The notes beneath the pieces were generated by a model. The model ran no database searches and was not told the DNA's origin. It saw only the letters and a list, made by a program, of their open reading frames with translations. DNA of 64,000 nucleotides from Devosia riboflavina. Its GTDB lineage: Bacteria; Pseudomonadota; Alphaproteobacteria; Rhizobiales; Devosiaceae. Location of the stretch: the NCBI RefSeq assembly GCF_000743575.1, contig NZ_JQGC01000026.1, positions 1-64,000 of the forward strand, given 5' to 3'. How positions within the stretch are numbered: the stretch's first letter is position 1; every line of letters begins with the position of its first letter. This document shows positions 63,949 through 64,000 of this stretch, piece by piece. Made by a program: the position numbers and the translations under genes.

Positions 63949-64000
63949 CACCACGGAAGGTACGTCCCGTGGCTCAGCAGGAGAGGTCTTTCGCGTTTTC
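63923..64000 (+). CDS. chrA: Chromate transporter, N-terminal fragment (cut by window end)
   Basis: The frame opens with an ATG at 63923 inside the PadR gene and runs to the window end with no stop. The 26 visible residues end GSAGEVFRVF, which matches the conserved N-terminal start of ChrA (GSPxEVFxxFLxLGLxSFGGP). Only the first residues are visible, so the identification rests on this short match and on the PadR-chrA pairing. Confidence 0.6.
   Translation, partial: MRSAVANPDTTEGTSRGSAGEVFRVF

Noticed and set aside
1-64000. CRISPR arrays, rRNA genes and intact insertion sequences
   Set aside because: No regularly spaced direct repeats, no rRNA-like stretches and no transposase frames were found in the window.

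Overview
The window looks like chromosomal DNA of an alphaproteobacterium of the Hyphomicrobiales, plausibly Devosiaceae (Devosia or Pelagibacterium type). The grounds are the gene families (DUF2934, DUF2270, DUF6894, HWE-like kinases, PadR-ChrA, malto-oligosyl trehalose genes), the GC-rich coding style and several perfect EcfG-type stress promoters (GGAAC-N16/17-CGTT). The genus is inference; no rRNA or other marker is present.

Layout. (1) 0.3-19.6 kb is a surface or exopolysaccharide locus. A minus-strand arm carries a Wzy-like polymerase, a WecE-like sugar aminotransferase and a small ArnE/SMR-like membrane protein. A plus-strand arm carries a Wzx-like flippase, two GT4 glycosyltransferases, two heparinase II/III-family proteins, WecB and WecC (UDP-ManNAcA synthesis), a bi-domain oxidoreductase, an AsnB-like amidotransferase and a WcaJ/WbaP-type priming transferase. 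(2) 19.6-26.2 kb is an accessory segment with decayed genes at both edges (an autotransporter beta-domain, a bile-acid:sodium symporter fragment). It encloses a compact minus-strand operon: a GIY-YIG/DUF4357 protein, a soluble FtsH-like AAA+ zinc protease and a tyrosine recombinase. This is the best candidate for an undescribed system. (3) 26.2-43.8 kb is a stress and envelope region: SLC13 permease with DUF2270 partner, treZ-treY, a sensor kinase, many small DUF proteins, a PQQ-type sugar dehydrogenase, an orphan ClpP-like protease, two Crp/Fnr regulators and several gene relics, including a remnant of a second treZ.

(4) 43.8-51.5 kb is a LacI-controlled carbohydrate ABC import operon with an FAD oxidoreductase and a TIM-barrel enzyme. 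Two adjacent palindromes upstream of lacI are likely operators. (5) 51.6-59.5 kb holds a membrane PQQ glucose dehydrogenase and a divergent stress-type SDR, each with its own EcfG-type promoter, then a hybrid histidine kinase and a J-domain/VWA gene pair. (6) 59.5-64 kb holds a structured intergenic stretch, a PIN-type toxin-antitoxin pair, three tandem arginine tRNAs (CCG, CCU, UCU), phosphoglycerate mutase gpmI, a PadR regulator and the first codons of a chromate transporter cut by the window end.

How it fits together: the first block builds and exports an amino-uronic-acid polysaccharide. The EcfG-type promoters tie trehalose synthesis, glucose oxidation, an SDR and a small hydrophilic protein into one probable general-stress regulon. 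The 20.9-25.3 kb operon is separate and looks acquired.
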